Assembly (NCBI RefSeq): GCF_005166025.1
Contig: NZ_CP028923.1
Span: forward strand, 919,001 to 983,000
DNA length: 64,000 nucleotides
Reading direction: 5' to 3'
Origin: Mangrovivirga cuniculi
Lineage (GTDB): Bacteria > Bacteroidota > Bacteroidia > Cytophagales > Cyclobacteriaceae
A program made the position numbers and the translations under genes. Below, in pieces: positions 59,327 through 64,000 of this stretch (its first letter is position 1; each line of letters starts with the position of its first letter). The notes under the pieces were generated by a model that saw nothing but the letters and a program-made list of their open reading frames with translations, searched no databases and had not been told where the DNA came from.

Positions 59327-62089
59327 TTAAAAGTTAAATGACGGATTATCTCTAAAGTTTCTGTTTCTGGTGATCTTAAGATCCTGGAGCATGCTTGATC
59401 TCACACGGATTTCGAAATTGAATGACTGGAAAGTTCCGAACGGCACCCAGGTCACATTCATCATCCAGCAGTGTAGATTCCTGTTAATACCAATAGTAGT
59501 TTGAGAGAACTCATTTCTACGAAAGTCATATCCTGAACTGAAGTTAATTTTCCAGTTTTCGGTTAAGTTAAAATCACCACTAAAGCGAACATTCTGAGAA
59601 ATCTGGGCTTCTTCAAAACCTCGCTTGGTGTAAGATAGGTTATAGTTGATCCGTAAGTTCCATGGTATACTCCAATCCAGATATAGGTCAGGATTGGCAT
59701 TGATTCTATCGACAGTCTCTCTTAATTCAGGATTTTCACTGGCAATACCATCTAATTCATCACGACGTTCGTTATCACTTTCACGCCCTTTCCCGTTTAG
59801 GTTTGTCGATAATGCCAAGCTAGCAGAAGTTAATTGCCCGATACCCCTGCCTTCGTTCCAGGCAAATTTATCAACCCTGTTCTGTTGAACAGCTCCATCT
59901 TCGCTGACACCCGTAAGTTCATAAACATAAGGATCTATTCTAAATGGGATATTCAAGCTTAGTTTTCTATTGAACAAAGCGGTTCGAAAACTAAAATTAA
60001 AAGTATTTAGATTAAAAGAGTCTAAGGCAAAGTTATACCCTGTATTAAAACTAAAGTTCTCAATCAGAGGAATCTTTTTATATGGATTTTCGCTTGTTGT
60101 ATCATTTTCGTCTAATACCTTTCCTTCAACAGTGTTAGTCAGGCTAAAGCTAAGACTTTGGCTTTCACCACGTGATCCTCCACCATAAGCATAATTTTGA
60201 TATTTTGATAATATCTCTGGCTCTTCCTGGTTGGGAACATCTACATATTGATAAAAGCCATATTTTTCCTCTCCAAAGTCAGGAGAATAGCTGTACGATA
60301 AGGCAGGAGCCATAATGTGTCGTATGGCCTGGATCTTAGAACCTTGTTTAAATTGATAGGTTCCATAAATCCTGGTATTTAAGGATGCACTGGTAGAGTA
60401 ATTATATACCCTGTTGAATCCAGGTACAGTATCTGAAGCAACTACTCGATCAATTGTTTCATTGTACTTATAGTCTAACCTGCTGAAATACCAGATTTCT
60501 GAGTAGTTAAATGAGGGGTTAAGAGTAAAATGCCTGAAAATTCTTGCTGATGTACCTACTGGTATAGTGTGGCGTATACCATTTCTGGCTCTTTCAATGA
60601 AGAAAGGCATGTTTTCACTATTAAAAGGTAAAATGGTGTCTCCTTCAATACCAAAATATTCCCCTTCGACCTGGTTTGAGATTCGATTTGTTGCAGCCAT
60701 ATTGTATGAAACAGATGCTGATCCCAACAAGCCTCTTGATGAATTAATCAGAGATCTGAAAGGGAAGATCCTATTCATACCAAAACTAACGTCCGGAAAT
60801 TGCAGGTCAACTTCTTTTGTCTGAACGTTTTGATTATATCTTGCTGATGCAGATAGGTTGAACGGAGAGTTTGGAAAAACGGTAGAAAAAGTTACTGCGG
60901 AGTTGAAGGTTGCCCGGGTATTTAAATTCGGATTCAACTCATTATTTTGATTATAAGTAGAAGTACCTGCATTTACACTGGCAGAAAACCGGCTATTACC
61001 TTTCGATTGTGGGGTATGGCTCCATCTTAACCAAAAGTCTTTAGTTACGGATGTATCTCCTTCAATCCCCGAAGTTAATCTGTTATATGTGAAGTCAAAA
61101 TTACCATTATAGGCATATCTTTTCTTATATGTCGTTGCTGCCCTGGCTCCCATACTACCTTTTGAATAAACTTCAGCAGTCAGTGCCATTTTCACATACT
61201 GGCTGATGTTAAAATAATATCCAAAGTCGCGTACGAAGAATCCTCTTCTTCTTTCTTCACCAAATGTCGGGAATATAACTCCCGAAGTTCCATCATTTTT
61301 TGTTTCAGTATCAGGAAACATTCCAAAAGCAAAACCCAGGGGAGTTGGAACACCCATAAAGTTTAAATTAAATGGACCTGATATAACCTTATCATTAGGT
61401 ATAACCTTAATTTCTCTGGAAGAAATATAATAATGAGGCTCAATATGATTACAAGTCGTGTACTTGGTTTTACTAATGAAAATTTCATCTTCATCATTCT
61501 TATACATTTCCTTTCCGTGCATTATGGCTTCACCTTGTTTGGTTACAATGCCTTCAACTACGGCTCTTTCAGTTTGGAAATTGTATTTTAATTTATTGAC
61601 ATAATAAGTTTGAGAACCTTCTGTAAATACCGGTTGCCCCAGCATTTTACCTGTAGAATCTTCAACCCCTTCTGCAGAAAGTGATTGTTCATCATAGTCA
61701 ATTATTATGCGGTCTGCTTCAAGTCTTATATCTTCGTAAGTAATCCAGGCATCATTGTATAAATAGACCTTATTACTTATAACATCCATGATGGTTGAAT
61801 CTTTGGCAAAGTATTTGATTTCTCCTGACAGACCGGATGGATTAGACACAAGAGAATCGTTCAGACTAACTTGTAAAGTGTCCGAGGCGTCTGGAGTGTT
61901 CGGGTCGACTGTAGTGTTTGGATCATCCGTGGTATTCGGAGGAACCGTATCAGGATCGAGAACAATATCAGTAGGTGCAGGTATCCTGTCAGATTGAACG
62001 CGAAGTGAGTCTGTATTTACTTCACGATCCTGAGAGAAAACACTGAAAGTTGATAATAATAAGAATATGTTAAAAAATCTCGTTATCAA
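59327..62089 (-). CDS. LPS-assembly protein LptD-like outer-membrane protein
   Basis: This large outer-membrane protein resembles the Bacteroidota LptD/OstA family. The signal peptide from a TTG start at 62089 ends in Phe-Ser-Gln. A repeated Asp-Pro-Asn-Thr linker (about 40-65) follows, then an OstA-type periplasmic domain (Ile-Met-Asp-Val-Ile-Ser-Asn-Lys-Val-Tyr-Leu-Tyr) and a long beta-barrel ending in Phe. From that start it has 920 residues. A frame open to 62275 overlaps the divergent amidase and has no signal peptide at its front, so it is rejected. Role: lipopolysaccharide insertion, inferred by family. Confidence 0.82.
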   Translation of the reverse strand: MITRFFNIFLLLSTFSVFSQDREVNTDSLRVQSDRIPAPTDIVLDPDTVPPNTTDDPNTTVDPNTPDASDTLQVSLNDSLVSNPSGLSGEIKYFAKDSTIMDVISNKVYLYNDAWITYEDIRLEADRIIIDYDEQSLSAEGVEDSTGKMLGQPVFTEGSQTYYVNKLKYNFQTERAVVEGIVTKQGEAIMHGKEMYKNDEDEIFISKTKYTTCNHIEPHYYISSREIKVIPNDKVISGPFNLNFMGVPTPLGFAFGMFPDTETKNDGTSGVIFPTFGEERRRGFFVRDFGYYFNISQYVKMALTAEVYSKGSMGARAATTYKKRYAYNGNFDFTYNRLTSGIEGDTSVTKDFWLRWSHTPQSKGNSRFSASVNAGTSTYNQNNELNPNLNTRATFNSAVTFSTVFPNSPFNLSASARYNQNVQTKEVDLQFPDVSFGMNRIFPFRSLINSSRGLLGSASVSYNMAATNRISNQVEGEYFGIEGDTILPFNSENMPFFIERARNGIRHTIPVGTSARIFRHFTLNPSFNYSEIWYFSRLDYKYNETIDRVVASDTVPGFNRVYNYSTSASLNTRIYGTYQFKQGSKIQAIRHIMAPALSYSYSPDFGEEKYGFYQYVDVPNQEEPEILSKYQNYAYGGGSRGESQSLSFSLTNTVEGKVLDENDTTSENPYKKIPLIENFSFNTGYNFALDSFNLNTFNFSFRTALFNRKLSLNIPFRIDPYVYELTGVSEDGAVQQNRVDKFAWNEGRGIGQLTSASLALSTNLNGKGRESDNERRDELDGIASENPELRETVDRINANPDLYLDWSIPWNLRINYNLSYTKRGFEEAQISQNVRFSGDFNLTENWKINFSSGYDFRRNEFSQTTIGINRNLHCWMMNVTWVPFGTFQSFNFEIRVRSSMLQDLKITRNRNFRDNPSFNF

Positions 62090-62144
62090 ATAAGCGGGTG
62101 ATTTTTTATACTTTGACGAAAAATTTACAATTTTGTGTAAAGTT

Positions 62145-62957
62145 ATGCGATTCGGCAAAAACAACAGTACAATAGTGAAAAATAATATACTATTATTCAG
62201 CATTTGTTTCATTTTATTTTTTGGTTCGTTTATTCCATTGGACAGAGCCGAGAATAAAATTGATGTTATAGTCATTGATGCTGGTCACGGAGGTAAAGAT
62301 CCGGGGACCCATGGCGAAATTTCTAAAGAGAAAAAAGTTGCGCTCGAAATAGCGCTCAAACTTGGTGCCACAATTGAAGAATATCTGGATGGAGTCAGAG
62401 TCATTTATACTCGTGATAACGATTCCTTTCTTGAGCTATACCAAAGGGCTGAATTGGCAAATAGAAATAATGCAGACCTTTTTGTTTCGATTCATTGTAA
62501 TTGGGTAGGTAATCCCCGGGTTCATGGTACTGAGACCTATGTTATGGGACTCCACAAGTCAGAAAGTAATATGCAGGTCGCAAAAAGGGAGAATGAAGCT
62601 ATTCTATTTGAAGATAATTACCAGGAAAATTATGAAGGATTTGACCCTAACTCGCCCGAAAGCGCAATACTTTTTTCACTTTACCAGGACGCTTATCTTG
62701 AGAATAGCCTAAAGTTAGCCGAGCGAATTGAGACGCAATTTTCTAAACGGGCAGGGCGTAGAAGCCGAGGAGTTAAGCAAGCGGGTTTTGCTGTACTTTG
62801 GAGAACATCGATGCCTTCGGTATTAGTGGAAACTGGATATTTAAGTAACCAAAAGGAAGAAAAGGAGTTAAATAAGGAGCTGATCCAGGAATACATTGCA
62901 TCGGGAATATTTCGTGCAGTGAGAGACTATAAAGAGGAGATTGAATCAAGAAATTAG
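62145..62957 (+). CDS. N-acetylmuramoyl-L-alanine amidase
   Basis: A zinc amidase (Amidase_3) that cleaves stem peptides from peptidoglycan. From the ATG at 62145 it has 270 residues. A membrane-anchor or signal segment is near 14-32. The zinc motifs are Val-Ile-Asp-Ala-Gly-His-Gly-Gly-Lys-Asp-Pro-Gly, the Glu in Glu-Lys-Lys-Val-Ala-Leu-Glu, His in Val-Ser-Ile-His-Cys-Asn-Trp, and the catalytic Glu in Val-Leu-Val-Glu-Thr-Gly-Tyr-Leu-Ser-Asn. It is divergent from lptD with a 55-base spacer. The MlaD gene follows after 69 bases. Confidence 0.92.
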   Translation: MRFGKNNSTIVKNNILLFSICFILFFGSFIPLDRAENKIDVIVIDAGHGGKDPGTHGEISKEKKVALEIALKLGATIEEYLDGVRVIYTRDNDSFLELYQRAELANRNNADLFVSIHCNWVGNPRVHGTETYVMGLHKSESNMQVAKRENEAILFEDNYQENYEGFDPNSPESAILFSLYQDAYLENSLKLAERIETQFSKRAGRRSRGVKQAGFAVLWRTSMPSVLVETGYLSNQKEEKELNKELIQEYIASGIFRAVRDYKEEIESRN

Positions 62958-63026
62958 TGATTGGCTTGCATAGAGTCAATAATAGGCTCAACTTTATAAC
63001 AGCTTATGCTTTAAAATAAAAAGCCT

Positions 63027-63958
63027 GTGAAAATATCAAAAGAATTAAAAGTTGGACTTTTAGCTGTAGTTGCCTTAGCATTATTTTATTACGGCTTTAA
63101 TTTTTTAAAAGGAATAGATTTTTTCTCTTCAACGAATCAATATCATGTTGTTTACAAAAATATTGAAGGATTGACTGTGTCAAATCCTGTGTTAATAAAC
63201 GGATTTACAGTTGGAAGAGTGAGTGAAATTAATTTGCTACCTGAAAGACGAAATGAAATTGCCATAACAATTGATGTGGATAAAGATATCCCAGTAGGGG
63301 ATTCTACGATAGCCGAGATAATTTCCAATGACCTTTTAGGAAGTAAGGCGGTTGAGCTTAAACTCAAAAAAGACTCTGGTTTTTTTCAGGATGGAGATAC
63401 CTTATATGGATCTGTTCAGGAAAACCAAATTGCAGAATTACAAAAAAGGTTCTTCCCGTGATGGATGAATTCAAACAGCTTTCTGTAGAGTTTCAGGCCA
63501 CAGCTCGCAAAGTCAGAGAAAGTCTGGATACTTTTGAGAATACTGCAAACTCAGCTACTACCGAATTAAACCGCACAGCTCCGGAAATCAGAAGAACACT
63601 TGTAAGTTACAGAGAGCTATCTGATAAATTATCAGATGAAGATAAAGGACTTCCTAAAGTAATAGCCAACCTTTCAGAATTAAGTCAAAACCTGAATGAT
63701 GCCAATTTAAAAGCAACCGTTGATTCAGCGAATGTTGCCTTAAGCAGTTTTAATAAAACAATGGCGAAAATCAATGACGGCGAAGGGTCACTTGGTAAGT
63801 TACTCAATGAAGACTCTATTTATAACAACCTTAACACTTCTTTAAAGAGCCTCGATAGCCTTTTAACTCATATGAATTACTATCCTAAACACTTTTTTGG
63901 TCCTTTAGGGAAGAAGCATAAAAAAGTAGTCAGAGACCTCGAAAAAGCACAAGATTAA
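63027..63958 (+). CDS. MlaD/MCE-domain lipid-transport protein, interrupted by a one-base frameshift
   Basis: The first frame (GTG start) has one membrane segment (about 7-24) and an MCE domain with Val-Val-Tyr-Lys-Asn-Ile-Glu-Gly-Leu, Gly-Phe-Thr-Val-Gly-Arg-Val and Leu-Leu-Gly-Ser-Lys-Ala-Val-Glu-Leu. It stops at 63461 after Arg-Phe-Phe-Pro. The second frame, open from 63458, gives a long helical tail (Asn-Asp-Gly-Glu-Gly-Ser-Leu-Gly-Lys-Leu-Leu). One missing base near 63455-63459 explains the break; joined, it has about 310 residues, normal for the Bacteroidota family. It would carry phospholipid across the periplasm with an ABC system not seen here. Confidence 0.88.
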
Positions 63959-64000
63959 TTCTTACCCTAACAACTGTTAGCTTTAATAGGTTTTGCTTAA

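Noticed and set aside
62090-62275. 62-residue N-terminal extension of the LptD-like protein
   Set aside because: It overlaps the divergent amidase gene, and the signal peptide begins at the TTG at 62089.

Overview
The window comes from a member of the Bacteroidota, most likely order Cytophagales. The evidence is a TonB-dependent receptor/DUF4249 lipoprotein pair, a DUF5686 protein, a DUF3467 gene after rpoC, and the gene order tRNA-Tyr/Gly/Thr, tuf, tRNA-Trp, secE, nusG. It also carries repeated promoters of the Bacteroidota type (TTTG, 19 bases, TAnnTTTG), and TTG or GTG starts with little Shine-Dalgarno sequence. The placement to order is inference; no 16S gene is present. The DNA is AT-rich and evenly housekeeping in character. 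I see no insertion sequence, prophage, CRISPR array or defence island, and no gap between genes longer than about 150 bases.

Layout. 1-5953 (+): end of an outer-membrane receptor, its DUF4249 partner, gmk, nadD and a DUF5686 outer-membrane protein. 5992-7856 (-): frr, pyrH and a biotin carrier protein. 8002-10551 (+): an M1 aminopeptidase lipoprotein. 10594-24201 (+): tRNA-Tyr-Gly-Thr, tuf, tRNA-Trp, secE, nusG, rplKAJL, rpoB, rpoC and a DUF3467 gene. 24261-27731: rpsL, rpsG, fusA and rpsJ, closed by a strong terminator. 27771-42311: the S10, spc and alpha ribosomal clusters, from rplC to rplQ, with secY, map, infA and rpoA. 42345-51458: carA, eno, a DivIC-like gene, a small beta-barrel protein, a type-2 malate/lactate dehydrogenase and Ppx/GppA phosphatase (both -), an acyl-CoA carboxylase transferase subunit, an M42 peptidase and a BtuF-like protein. 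51461-55160: shikimate genes aroA, aroB and a DAHP synthase-chorismate mutase fusion (-), with a YtxH-like gene facing them. 55258-64000: proline dehydrogenase, an ABC ATPase, lysS, LptD (-), an N-acetylmuramoyl-L-alanine amidase and an MlaD/MCE protein.

Functionally this is the core of gene expression (RNA polymerase, ribosomal proteins, elongation factors, initiation factor, protein export). It is flanked by nucleotide and cofactor synthesis, aromatic amino-acid synthesis and outer-membrane biogenesis.

The most striking anomaly is that five normally intact genes (rpoC, rpsC, aroA, the ABC ATPase and mlaD) are each broken by one missing base, usually in a short homopolymer. Three or more of these are essential in most bacteria, so the likely cause is sequencing or consensus error rather than biology. 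Points of real regulatory interest are the chain of hairpins between rplL and rpoB, the terminator-promoter-leader break between rpsJ and rplC, an internal promoter before rpsH, and a perfect 13-bp inverted repeat inside the start of the BtuF-like gene. I did not find a convincing new biological system.
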